Of a DNA stretch of 64,000 bases, positions 48,156-56,677 are shown piece after piece. Position 1 is the first letter of the stretch. Each line of letters starts with the position of its first letter. The position numbers and the translations under genes are program-made. This DNA comes from Mycobacterium ahvazicum (lineage in GTDB: Bacteria; Actinomycetota; Actinomycetes; Mycobacteriales; Mycobacteriaceae): positions 1,922,001 to 1,986,000 of the forward strand of contig NZ_FXEG02000002.1 in the NCBI RefSeq assembly GCF_900176255.2, in the 5' to 3' direction. Under the pieces are notes generated by a model that searched no databases, was not told the origin of the DNA, and was given only the letters and a program-made list of their open reading frames with translations.

Positions 48156-50448
48156 GGTGGCGCTCCAATAAGACGACGGGCAAATCTGCGAACAGCTGAG
48201 TCGCCGACGTCGGACCCTCGGCGACGGCGCCGGTGAGTGTGTCTTTCCAGGTGCCGTCGGGCAACGCCAGAACTGTATTGCCCCAGCCTGTTTCGGTCAG
48301 GCGCACCGTCCAGCGAGTCACCGCGACCACGATGTCGTCACCCCGGCTGAAGGCCAGCACGTGCTCGCCGGCATCGCCGTCGGCGAGCACGGGAAGGTAG
48401 CCACCCTGCCGAAAGGTCTCCGGATGGGAACGGCGCACCCGCAGCGCCGTGGTGACGACGCGCAGCTTCGGGTGCCGCAACTCCGCGAGAGCGGCCCTGC
48501 GCGCGGCATAGTCGACAGGCCTGCGGTTGTCGGGATCGACCAGACTGTCGTCCCAGAGCTCGGTGCCCTGGTAGATGTCGGGGACGCCGGGCACCGTCAG
48601 CGCGAGTAGCTTCTGGCCCAGCGCATCGCTGGTGGCGTGCGGATTGAGTTGGGCGACAAGCTCGGTCAGTTGGCCGGCTACCGGCCCGTCCAGCACGGCG
48701 TCCAACCACGCGTGCACAGCATCCTCGAAGTCGGAGTCCGGTTCGTTCCATGAGGTGTGCAGCGCCGCTTCCCGGATAGCCTTCTCGGCGTATCCGTGCA
48801 ACCGGTCGCGCAGCTGCGCGGTGACTTCGCCGCTGAGTGGCCACACGCCGAAGATGTTCTGCCACAGAAACTGTCCGGTCGCGGCATCGGGGGACGGTGT
48901 CTCGGTTTCCCAACGGGCGACGAACTGCGCCCACAGCGAGGGAACCTGGGACAGCACCCCGATGCGGGCTCGCACGTCCTCGCCGCGTTTGGTGTCGTGG
49001 GTGGTCAGCGTGGTCATCGCCTGCGGCCACAGCCGGGCGCGGGTGGCCGCGCTCTGGTGGAACTCCGCGGCGCCGACGCCGAACCGGTGTGGTTCGCCGC
49101 CCACCTCGTTGAGCGAGACCAGCCGGGCGTCGCGGTAGAACAAGCAGTCTTCGACGGCCTTGGCGGTGACCGCACCGCATAGTTGCTGCAGGCGCGCGGC
49201 GGGTTCGCCACCGTACGCCAGTGCCGCGGCGAGCACCTGCAGTGCGGGCCCCAGTTCCGGTTGCGCGGCTTGAGTTTCGGCGAGCGCGGTCGGCAGGACG
49301 GCGCTCAGGCCCCGGTAGTCGCTGCGGTAGAGCTCGATGTGGGTGAGCAGCGCGGCCACCGCCTCGGGCAGCTGCGGGTGATCCTTCCCGGCGGTCGCCA
49401 CGATGGCCCGCCGCAGCCTGCCCAGCTCACTACCGAGCGTCTCGGTGGCCACCGCAACCTTGAGGTCGGCCAGCAGCCGCGGGATACCGTCATAGTCCAC
49501 GCCGGCGGACTCGACGAGCTCGGTCAGCGCGGGGGCTCCGGCCGGGTCGACGAAAACCCCACCGACTTCCCGTAATACGTCGTAGCCGGTGGTGCCCTGG
49601 ATCGGCAACGTCGGCTCTAGCGCCTCGTCGACGGCCAGGATCTTCTCGATCACGATCCACGCCGTGGGCCCGAGCAACTCGCGCAGCCACGCCAAATACC
49701 CGGTGGGATCGGTCAATCCGTCGGGATGGTCGATGCGCACCCCGTCGACGAGTTCCTCGCGGACCCAGCGGGCGACCTCCGCGTGGTTGGCGTCGAACAC
49801 CGCACGATCTTCCTGGCGCAGCCCGGCCAGCGAGGTGATCGAGAAGAAACGCCGATAGCCGACGATGCCGTTACGCCAGCCCACCAACCGGTAGTGCTGA
49901 CGCTGGTGTACCTCGGGGCCGGTGCCCTCGCCGGTGCCCGGGGCGATCGGCAGCGCCAGATCGCCCAACCGCAGCAGGTCGCCGTCGACGGTCAGATCCG
50001 CGGCGTCGTCGTCGGAACCCAGCACCGGCAGCACGATGCGGCCGTCCGGGTCGAGATCCCAGTCGACATCGAAAAACGTTGCGTAGTCGGATGATCGGCC
50101 GTGCCGCAATACATCCCACCACCACGGATTCTGCTGGGGCTGGTCGACGCCCACATGGTTGGGCACGATGTCGACGATCAGCCCCATGCCGCGCGCCCGC
50201 GCCGCGGCCGACAGTCGTGCCAATCCCTCGGCACCGCCCAGCTCCGGCGACACCGTGGTCGGATCCGTGACGTCGTAACCGTGACCCGAGCCGCTCACCG
50301 CGGTCAGGATCGGGGACAGATACAGATGCGACACCCCGAGTTCGTCGAGGTAGTCCAGCAGGTTTTCGGCATCGGCGAAAGTGAAGGCGCTGCCACTGGA
50401 GGCTCCGCGCAACTGTAACCGGTAGGTAGCGCGCACCGGAAAGGCCAT
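48148..50448 (-). CDS. treY: Malto-oligosyltrehalose synthase
   Basis: 766 residues. It is a GH13 intramolecular transglycosylase. It shows ATYRLQLRGASSGSAFTFADA at the N-terminus, DGVRIDHPDGLTDPTGYLAWL with the catalytic Asp (~residue 236), IVIEKILAVDEALE with Glu, and TTLTTHDTKRGEDVRARI. It converts the reducing end of maltodextrins to a trehalose unit. It lies between treX (3-bp gap) and treZ (8-bp overlap) in one transcript and matches Rv1563c. Confidence 0.96.
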   Translation of the reverse strand: MAFPVRATYRLQLRGASSGSAFTFADAENLLDYLDELGVSHLYLSPILTAVSGSGHGYDVTDPTTVSPELGGAEGLARLSAAARARGMGLIVDIVPNHVGVDQPQQNPWWWDVLRHGRSSDYATFFDVDWDLDPDGRIVLPVLGSDDDAADLTVDGDLLRLGDLALPIAPGTGEGTGPEVHQRQHYRLVGWRNGIVGYRRFFSITSLAGLRQEDRAVFDANHAEVARWVREELVDGVRIDHPDGLTDPTGYLAWLRELLGPTAWIVIEKILAVDEALEPTLPIQGTTGYDVLREVGGVFVDPAGAPALTELVESAGVDYDGIPRLLADLKVAVATETLGSELGRLRRAIVATAGKDHPQLPEAVAALLTHIELYRSDYRGLSAVLPTALAETQAAQPELGPALQVLAAALAYGGEPAARLQQLCGAVTAKAVEDCLFYRDARLVSLNEVGGEPHRFGVGAAEFHQSAATRARLWPQAMTTLTTHDTKRGEDVRARIGVLSQVPSLWAQFVARWETETPSPDAATGQFLWQNIFGVWPLSGEVTAQLRDRLHGYAEKAIREAALHTSWNEPDSDFEDAVHAWLDAVLDGPVAGQLTELVAQLNPHATSDALGQKLLALTVPGVPDIYQGTELWDDSLVDPDNRRPVDYAARRAALAELRHPKLRVVTTALRVRRSHPETFRQGGYLPVLADGDAGEHVLAFSRGDDIVVAVTRWTVRLTETGWGNTVLALPDGTWKDTLTGAVAEGPTSATQLFADLPVVLLERHHG

Positions 50449-50451
50449 GTG

Positions 50452-52668
50452 TTAGGCGGTCTTTCGCAGGATCAGTACCGAGCGCCCAGGCACTGTGATC
50501 TTTTCTTCGGCCGCAACAACCAGATCGGCCTTGCCGGCGGGATGATTGGTATCCAGCTCCACGGTCCATTCCTGTGCGTAGTCGTCGTGCGGCGTGACGA
50601 ATTCCACGTCGCGGCTGTGGGCGTTGAAACACAACAGGAATGAGTCGTCCACAACTCGTTCCCCCCGGGCGTTGGGCGCGGTAATCGCCTCACCGTTGAG
50701 GAATACCCCGACACACTTGTCCAAACCCTGGTTCCAGTCGTCGTGCGTCATCTCCCGGCCACTGGCCGTCAGCCAGGCGATATCGCGGACTTCGTCCCCG
50801 CTGCGAATCGGCTCGCCGTCGAAGAAGCGGCGCCGACGGAACACCGGATGCTTCCTGCGCAGCTTGGTCACCTTACGGGTGAAGGCCAGCAGGTCGGCAT
50901 TCTTGTCCACCAAAGACCAGTCCATCCAAGCTAATTCGGAGTCCTGGCAGTACACGTTGTTGTTGCCGAGCTGGGTTCGTCCCAGCTCGTCGCCGTGCGC
51001 GATCATCGGCGTGCCCTGGCTGACCATCAGGGTGGCCCAGAAGTTGCGCATCTGCCGGCAGCGCAGCTCGGTGATCTCGGGGTCGTCGGTGGGACCCTCG
51101 ACCCCGCAGTTCCAGGACCGGTTGTGACTTTCCCCGTCGCGGTTGTCCTCGCCGTTGGCCTCGTTGTGTTTCTCGTTGTAGGAGACCAGGTCGTTGAGGG
51201 TGAACCCGTCGTGCGCGGTGACGAAGTTGATGCTGGCGCTGGGGCGCCGGCTGCTCGACTCATACAGGTCCGACGACCCGGTCAGCCGGGAAGCGAACTC
51301 GCCGAGGGTTGCGGGCTCGCCCCGCCAGTAGTCACGCACAGTATCGCGATACTTCCCGTTCCACTCGGTCCACAAACCCGGGAAGTTGCCGACCTGATAA
51401 CCCCCCTCGCCGACATCCCAGGGTTCCGCGATCAGTTTGACCTGGCTGACGATCGGATCCTGTTGCACCAGATCGAAGAACGCGCTCAATCGGTCCACGT
51501 CGTGCAGTTCGCGGGCCAGCGTGGCGGCCAGGTCGAAGCGGAACCCGTCGACGTGCATCTCGATCACCCAGTAGCGCAGCGAGTCCATGATCAGCTGCAG
51601 GACGTGCGGGTGGCGCGGGTTGAGGCTGTTGCCGGTGCCCGTGTAGTCCTTGTACAGCCGCAGGTCCTCATCGACCAGCCGGTAGTAGGCGCGGTTGTCG
51701 ATGCCGCGGAAGTTGATCGTCGGCCCCAGGTGGTTGCCCTCGGCGGTGTGGTTGTAAACGACGTCGAGGATGACCTCGATGCCGGCTTCGTGCAGGCTGC
51801 GCACCATCATCTTGAATTCGGCGACCGCGCCGCCCGCCTGCCGGTTCGACGCGTACTGGTAGTGCGGAGCGAAGAACCCGAATGTGTTGTAGCCCCAGTA
51901 GTTTCGCAACCCGAGGTCGAGTAGCCGCTCGTCGTGCATGAACTGGTGTACCGGCATGAGTTCCAGCGCGGTGACGTTGAGCGACTTCAGGTGATCGATG
52001 ATCACGGGATGGGCCAGCGCGGCATAGGTGCCGCGCAGTCCCTCGGGTATGCCGGGATGGGTTTTGGTCAGGCCCTTGACGTGGGCCTCGTAGATGACCG
52101 TCTCGTGGTACGGGGTCAGCGGCGCGCGATCGAAGGCCCAGTCGAAGAACGGGTTGATCACCACGCTGGTCATCGTGTGTCCCAGGGAGTCGATCATCGG
52201 GGGAGTGCCCGTGGCGGCGGTGTCGCCGTTCGGGTCGACGGCCTTCAGGTCGTAGGAGAACAGCGCCTGCCCCCAGGTGAAATCCCCGTCGAACGACTTC
52301 CCATACGGGTCAAGCAGCAGCTTGCTCGGATCGCACCGTTGGCCGGCCGCCGGATCGAACGGTCCGTGCACCCGGAATCCGTAGCGCTGACCGGGGGTGA
52401 TGTTCGGCAGATAGGCGTGCCAGACGTATCCGTCTACCTCGTCGAGCGGGATCCGCGATTCGTTGCCGCGGTCGTCGATCAGGCACAAGTCGACCCGTTC
52501 GGCGATCTCGGAAAACAGCGAAAAGTTAGTACCCGCCCCGTCATAGGTGGCCCCCAGGGGATAGGCGCCCCCGGGCCAAACGGTGGGCAGTGTGGGTGTG
52601 GCCTCGTCCGGTGTGGCAGCACCCGATGCTGCGGCCGGTCGGGAAGCCGGGTTGGTTGACGGCACCAC
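50452..52668 (-). CDS. treX: Glycogen debranching enzyme TreX/GlgX
   Basis: 738 residues, GH13 isoamylase type. An N-terminal CBM48 (YPLGATYDGAGTNFSLFSEIAE) precedes the barrel with VDGFRFDLAATLAREL (nucleophile), LIAEPWDVGEGGYQVG (acid) and NFVTAHDGFTLNDLV. It removes alpha-1,6 branches so TreY and TreZ can turn glycogen-type glucan into trehalose, a precursor of mycobacterial trehalose lipids. The N-terminus carries about 30 Ala/Pro/Thr-rich residues. Two adjacent GTG codons (52668 and 52665) could start it. It is the first gene of the treXYZ operon and matches Rv1564c. Confidence 0.95.
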   Translation of the reverse strand: MVPSTNPASRPAAASGAATPDEATPTLPTVWPGGAYPLGATYDGAGTNFSLFSEIAERVDLCLIDDRGNESRIPLDEVDGYVWHAYLPNITPGQRYGFRVHGPFDPAAGQRCDPSKLLLDPYGKSFDGDFTWGQALFSYDLKAVDPNGDTAATGTPPMIDSLGHTMTSVVINPFFDWAFDRAPLTPYHETVIYEAHVKGLTKTHPGIPEGLRGTYAALAHPVIIDHLKSLNVTALELMPVHQFMHDERLLDLGLRNYWGYNTFGFFAPHYQYASNRQAGGAVAEFKMMVRSLHEAGIEVILDVVYNHTAEGNHLGPTINFRGIDNRAYYRLVDEDLRLYKDYTGTGNSLNPRHPHVLQLIMDSLRYWVIEMHVDGFRFDLAATLARELHDVDRLSAFFDLVQQDPIVSQVKLIAEPWDVGEGGYQVGNFPGLWTEWNGKYRDTVRDYWRGEPATLGEFASRLTGSSDLYESSSRRPSASINFVTAHDGFTLNDLVSYNEKHNEANGEDNRDGESHNRSWNCGVEGPTDDPEITELRCRQMRNFWATLMVSQGTPMIAHGDELGRTQLGNNNVYCQDSELAWMDWSLVDKNADLLAFTRKVTKLRRKHPVFRRRRFFDGEPIRSGDEVRDIAWLTASGREMTHDDWNQGLDKCVGVFLNGEAITAPNARGERVVDDSFLLCFNAHSRDVEFVTPHDDYAQEWTVELDTNHPAGKADLVVAAEEKITVPGRSVLILRKTA

Positions 52669-52702
52669 TTGACCTTATCCGCGGCGGACGGTCCTGTCCG
52701 GG

Positions 52703-54868
52703 CTACCACCAGCCTGTAGCGGCCGCGATCTGTAGGCCGAGCGCGTGGGCCAGGGTGCGCATGTAGGTGGGGGTCAGGTGATGAGCGCCGTGGTAGATCA
52801 GCACGTTTCCTTCGACGGGGCGGCAAACGTCGGTGCGGCAGATGGCATCTGACATGTCAAGCACCTTGAGCAGCGGGAATTGCTCGACGAAGTCCAGGGT
52901 TTGGTTGCGGTCGGACAGCACGTCGGAGCGCTTGATCGCGCACGACGTCGCGTTGCCGCCCTTCTTGGCCAAGCAGTCGGCGGGATCGAACGGCTGGCCG
53001 TTCTTGACCAGCCACGGGGTGTCGCGCATGCCGAGAATCGGAATGTTGTTGTCGGACAACGTCTGCCAGATCCCGATGTACGTCGCGGGCATAACGTCAC
53101 CGCTCTTGATGTTCCACGGCCGGGTCGTGGTGGTGAAGACGTAGTCGGGGCGATCGGAGACCAGCTTGTCCATCGTCGCCTGCACCCACTCCCGGCACTG
53201 CGGGTAGGGGGCGTTGTTACCCATGATCAGCGGGACCTGCTCGGTGGACAGCGGGCAGCCCATTTTGAGATATGTCACAACTTTGAAGTGATGGGCGTGT
53301 CCGAGCACATCCAGTGCCGGCAGCCAGTGCTCGGCGTGCGACCCGCCGGCCAGTGCGACGGTCCGGGTCGCGGCGAGGTCGCCGTAGACGCAGTTGACTA
53401 CCGCCGGGTTGACGAAGTCGCTGATGCAGCCGTTCCGGGTGGAGGCCGGCAGGTCTTCCTTGACCTCCAGCACGCTGGGCCGCATCGGCAGCGTCGGGAC
53501 TCGCACGTGTTCGGTCAGGGCGCGCGCGCCGGGATAGTCCTGCGGGTTGAGTACGGACAGTTCCTTGCCCGCGGCCCGCAAGACCGTGACGTGCTGGCGC
53601 CAGGTGAACGACGTCGCGGTCAGGGTGACGCCGAGCAACACCACCGCCGCGCCCAGCGCCATCGTCGGCCTGCGCAACCTCGACCACCACGGCAGTACCG
53701 GCGGCGCGACCGAACCCTGGGGCGCGCGGTAGCGCAGCGGGTCCTCGACGAGCTGGGTGGTCAGGTACGCGAGCACGCCGGAGACCAGCAACACGGCCGC
53801 GCCTTCGACGAAGTTGGCGTGTTTGTGTCCGGTGTAGGACAGCCAGAAGATGAGCAGCGGCCAGTGCCATAGATACAGCGAGTACGCGATGGCGCCCAGC
53901 TCCACCAGGGGCCGGGTGGCCAGCAGCCGATTCGGCAGCGGCATCCGGCCGCTGGTGTCCGCATCGCCCGCCAGGTTGGCCCCGGCCAGGATCACCAGCA
54001 TCGTGGCCCCGACGGGCACCAGGGCCCACGGGCCCGGAAACTCGTCGACGCCGTCGATCAGGGCCCCGCAGGATACGACGGCGGCCAGGGCGACGGAGGC
54101 GGCTGCGGTCCGCAGCCACATCGGCCACCGGACGCGGGCCACGACGGCGCCGACGAGCGCGCCCAGCAGCAACTCCCAGCCGCGGGCAAAGCTGTCGTAA
54201 TAGGCGACCGACTGGTTGTCGAGGTGGGCGAAGACCGCGTAACTGAACGAGGCGATAGTCAGGGCGCTGAGCAGCACCACGAACAGCGTGCGCAGGTGGG
54301 CCTTGAGCAGGCGGCGGAACAGGACCGCGCAGCCGGCGACCAGCAGCAGGAAGGCGACGTAAAACTGCCCCTGCACCGACATGGACCAGATGTGCTGCAA
54401 CGGGCTGACGGCTTCGCCCGCTCGCAGGTAATCCGACGCGGTGTTCGCCAGCTCCCAGTTCTGGTAATAGCCGAGGCTGGCCAGGCTCTGGTCGGCGAAG
54501 GTCTCCCAGCGGGTTTGCGGCTGCACCAGGATGGTGAGCACCGCACACGCGGCCAGCACCACGACCAGGGCGGGCACCAGACGCCGGATCAGCCGGGTGA
54601 TTTCGGCGACGAGCGACAACGTGGCGGTCGGGTTGAGCGCGGCGCGCAGGATCTTGCCGCCGAAGAAGAACCCGGACAGCGCCAGGAACACGTCCACGCC
54701 CCCGGAGACCCGGCCAAACCAGATGTGGAACACGGCGACCAGCGCGATCGCGATGCCGCGCAAGCCGTCGAGGTCATAGCGGTAGAACCCCGCCGACCCC
54801 GTTCGGCGCGCCTCTGAGCTGCCCGGATTGGCCGTGGCGGCAGGGGTCTGAGGCGCGGTGGTCTGCAT
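52703..54868 (-). CDS. Acyltransferase 3 (OafA/YrhL type) with C-terminal SGNH-like domain, Rv1565c-like
   Basis: 721 residues from ATG 54868. The N-terminal half has about ten transmembrane segments of the acyltransferase-3 fold, beginning YDLDGLRGIAIALVAVFHIW (R/H motif) and GGVDVFLALSGFF. The C-terminal third, outside the membrane, is SGNH-hydrolase-like: VALAGGSHAEHWLPAL (block I, here GGSHAEHW) and LIYHGAHHLTPTYMRTL (D/H region, DxxH replaced by AHHL). Such proteins O-acetylate surface glycans or peptidoglycan. It lies 34 bp upstream of treX on the same strand. A start at 54898 would run into the strong hairpin at 54891-54952 and is disfavoured. Confidence 0.85.
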   Translation of the reverse strand: MQTTAPQTPAATANPGSSEARRTGSAGFYRYDLDGLRGIAIALVAVFHIWFGRVSGGVDVFLALSGFFFGGKILRAALNPTATLSLVAEITRLIRRLVPALVVVLAACAVLTILVQPQTRWETFADQSLASLGYYQNWELANTASDYLRAGEAVSPLQHIWSMSVQGQFYVAFLLLVAGCAVLFRRLLKAHLRTLFVVLLSALTIASFSYAVFAHLDNQSVAYYDSFARGWELLLGALVGAVVARVRWPMWLRTAAASVALAAVVSCGALIDGVDEFPGPWALVPVGATMLVILAGANLAGDADTSGRMPLPNRLLATRPLVELGAIAYSLYLWHWPLLIFWLSYTGHKHANFVEGAAVLLVSGVLAYLTTQLVEDPLRYRAPQGSVAPPVLPWWSRLRRPTMALGAAVVLLGVTLTATSFTWRQHVTVLRAAGKELSVLNPQDYPGARALTEHVRVPTLPMRPSVLEVKEDLPASTRNGCISDFVNPAVVNCVYGDLAATRTVALAGGSHAEHWLPALDVLGHAHHFKVVTYLKMGCPLSTEQVPLIMGNNAPYPQCREWVQATMDKLVSDRPDYVFTTTTRPWNIKSGDVMPATYIGIWQTLSDNNIPILGMRDTPWLVKNGQPFDPADCLAKKGGNATSCAIKRSDVLSDRNQTLDFVEQFPLLKVLDMSDAICRTDVCRPVEGNVLIYHGAHHLTPTYMRTLAHALGLQIAAATGWW

Positions 54869-54890
54869 GATCACCAGTAATTTACCCAAA

Positions 54891-54952
54891 AACGCCACCT
54901 GCTCCGCAGCGCTCGCCGGGCGGCGAGGCTGCTCAGTGGAGCAGGTGGCGTT
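54891..54952 (-). terminator. Strong intrinsic terminator after ripD
   Basis: On the minus strand AACGCCACCTGCTCC pairs perfectly over 15 bp with GGAGCAGGTGGCGTT. Nested inner stems (GCAGC/GCTGC and CTCGCC/GGCGAG) sit inside it. The distal arm runs straight into a T5 tract (GGCGTTTTTGGG), a complete rho-independent terminator, rare in mycobacteria. It starts 18 bp after the ripD stop and ends only 22 bp before the acyltransferase start. Confidence 0.88.
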
Positions 54953-54970
54953 GGTGACGGGTCGCGGCGA

Positions 54971-55777
54971 CTACCGCGCAGGTGCCGGCTGCAGAAGCGT
55001 CTGCAGGTTCGGCAGTTGCGGCAGCGCCGGCGGCGCGGGCGCCGGCTGTTGCGCGGGCACCTGCTGAGCAGGCAGTTGCTGGAGAGGCGCCTGCTGTAAC
55101 GGTGCCTGCTGGGTGGGCAGTTGCTGGAGCGGGGCCTGCTGCAGCGGTGCCTGCTGGGCGGGCAGCTGTTGCAGCGGGGCCTGCTGCGTCGGCGGCTGCT
55201 GTAGCGGGGCCTGGCCCGGCACTTGCTGGCCGGGGAGCTGCTGCGCCGGGGCCGGCTGGGCGGGCAGTTGCTGCAGCGGTACGCCGATCACGCGGACCAG
55301 GTACGGCGTCATACCCACCGAACGCACCGGCGAGACCTGCACGACATCGCCGACCTCGAGCATCTGGTTGTTGCCGAGATACATCGCGACGCTTTGCGTG
55401 CCTTCCGGACCGTAGAAGATCATGTCGCCCTTCTGGGCCTGCTGCGGCAGAACCTTCTGGCCGGCCCGGTAGATCGCGCCCGACGACCGGGGCAACCTGA
55501 TGCCGGCGCCGGCGTAGGCGTACTGCATCAGACCGGAGGCGTCGTAGCCGACGGTGTTGATGCCGGTGCCGGTGCCGCGGGAGGGGCCGTTGATACCGCC
55601 ACCGGCCCACGAGAAGGGCACGCCGCGCTGCGACAGACCGCGCATCACGACGACATCGGTGGCCTGCTGGTAATCCATCGACCGGACGCCGGGGTCGGCG
55701 GCCGCGATCTCGGGGGCGGCGGCCATCGGGGCCGCCAAGATGGCGAGACCGATGGCAAACGAATAGATGCGCTTCAT
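54971..55777 (-). CDS. ripD: RipD-type non-catalytic NlpC/P60 protein with Gln/Pro repeat tail
   Basis: 268 residues. A signal peptide (KRIYSFAIGLAILAAPMAAA) with A-A-A cleavage region marks it as secreted. The NlpC/P60 core (~residues 36-155) has the catalytic Cys replaced by Ala (GYDASGLMQY, Ala80) and the catalytic His by Ser (TQSVAMYLG, Ser129), as in M. tuberculosis RipD, which binds peptidoglycan without hydrolysing it (family knowledge). Residues ~157-260 are a low-complexity tail of PLQQ-(L/A)P-(A/T)QQ units, longer than in M. tuberculosis RipD (about 230 residues in all). It is followed by a strong terminator. Confidence 0.92.
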   Translation of the reverse strand: MKRIYSFAIGLAILAAPMAAAPEIAAADPGVRSMDYQQATDVVVMRGLSQRGVPFSWAGGGINGPSRGTGTGINTVGYDASGLMQYAYAGAGIRLPRSSGAIYRAGQKVLPQQAQKGDMIFYGPEGTQSVAMYLGNNQMLEVGDVVQVSPVRSVGMTPYLVRVIGVPLQQLPAQPAPAQQLPGQQVPGQAPLQQPPTQQAPLQQLPAQQAPLQQAPLQQLPTQQAPLQQAPLQQLPAQQVPAQQPAPAPPALPQLPNLQTLLQPAPAR

Positions 55778-56123
55778 TGGAGTTCCAGCCTTCCTGAACT
55801 CTGTCGGGTTGAGGCCGCGGCGCTGTGGGCGCCGCGACCGCCGTTCGATGACTCGCGACGAGCCCCGAGTGGGGGATCGGCCGCCGCCTCCTTGCGGGGG
55901 ACGTGAATCAGTCGGTTAGCCCGTTGAGTCACACCAGTCACTACAGAAACTTTTACAACAGAAATCGCGCCCGGAAAATAGCTGGTGAGGTCCACGAAAG
56001 ATTTGCCGCTGGACCGTGACCGGATGGTGACTGCCGATCCCAAATCTTTATCGGCAGTTGTGATTTCGGTCTCACACCGGTGCTCGGCCGCAACGATTTA
56101 CGAGCGGACGCGGCAGCGGAGAA
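55778..56123 (-). other. 346-bp leader/promoter region of ripD
   Basis: No protein gene is seen. On the ripD strand it holds an 8-bp inverted repeat CTGCCGAT/ATCGGCAG (56031-56057), a T/A-rich stretch near 55945-55970 that may be promoter, and a perfect GCGGCGC/GCGCCGC stem at 55817-55835 about 40 bp before the start. The long untranslated leader (probably over 130 nt) suggests RNA-level control, but no riboswitch class could be matched with confidence. Confidence 0.4.
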
Positions 56124-56615
56124 TCAGTGCCAGTAGCGGGCGCTGAAGACGGTCAGCGCGTCGCCGATCACGGAGCTCACCATGATGATCGCGAGCGACA
56201 ACACCGGCCAGAAGGACATGTACCAGCCCTTCAGCAGGGAGACGAACGGGCCGATGCCCGCCGCGGCGATTGCGGCGCCGATCCCGCCCCACACCACCGG
56301 GTAGATATACACGTCGAGCTGGAAAGGAACCAGGCCGCACGACTCGTCCGAGCACACCTCGCCGAGGAAGCCGTAGAGCCGGGTCGGCCACGTCGTCGCC
56401 GTGGCCAGCACCACAAGCAGCGTCACCAGGGTGAGCGTGGCGACCAGGTCCCAGGGGGCTACCCGAAGGCGAATGACGTGCGGCTTAGCGTCAGATTCGT
56501 TGTCGCCGTATGTCATTGGCCGGAAGTCGCCCGGCTCTTCGGTCTCGTGAGTCTGCTGCTGGGACTCGGGACGACCGCCGCGATGCGGGTCTTCGAACGG
56601 GTACGGCAACGCCAT
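56124..56615 (-). CDS. Small membrane protein, Rv1567c-like
   Basis: 163 residues from ATG 56615; a later Met (56516) would give 130. A polar N-terminal tail precedes three hydrophobic spans: VATLTLVTLLVVLATATTW, YIYPVVWGGIGAAIAAAGIG and MSFWPVLSLAIIMVSSVIG. A CSDESCG pair of cysteines lies in the first loop, possibly a disulfide outside the membrane. No known function. It is divergent from bioA (62-bp gap) and lies upstream of ripD in the same direction, but 346 bp separate the two. Confidence 0.75.
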   Translation of the reverse strand: MALPYPFEDPHRGGRPESQQQTHETEEPGDFRPMTYGDNESDAKPHVIRLRVAPWDLVATLTLVTLLVVLATATTWPTRLYGFLGEVCSDESCGLVPFQLDVYIYPVVWGGIGAAIAAAGIGPFVSLLKGWYMSFWPVLSLAIIMVSSVIGDALTVFSARYWH

Positions 56616-56677
56616 GCCGATAGATGCTTCCCGATGGTCGGCTTTTGTGCGAGCCGGCTGCTTTACGCTCGGTCTCT

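Noticed and set aside
54971..55300. Repeats in the ripD 3' half as a CRISPR or tandem-repeat locus
   Set aside because: The repeats are in frame, vary codon by codon and encode a Gln/Pro tail. There are no unique spacers of constant length.
55778..56000. ydaO/c-di-AMP riboswitch upstream of ripD
   Set aside because: Gene type and leader length invited the idea, but the conserved blocks of that class could not be lined up on either strand.
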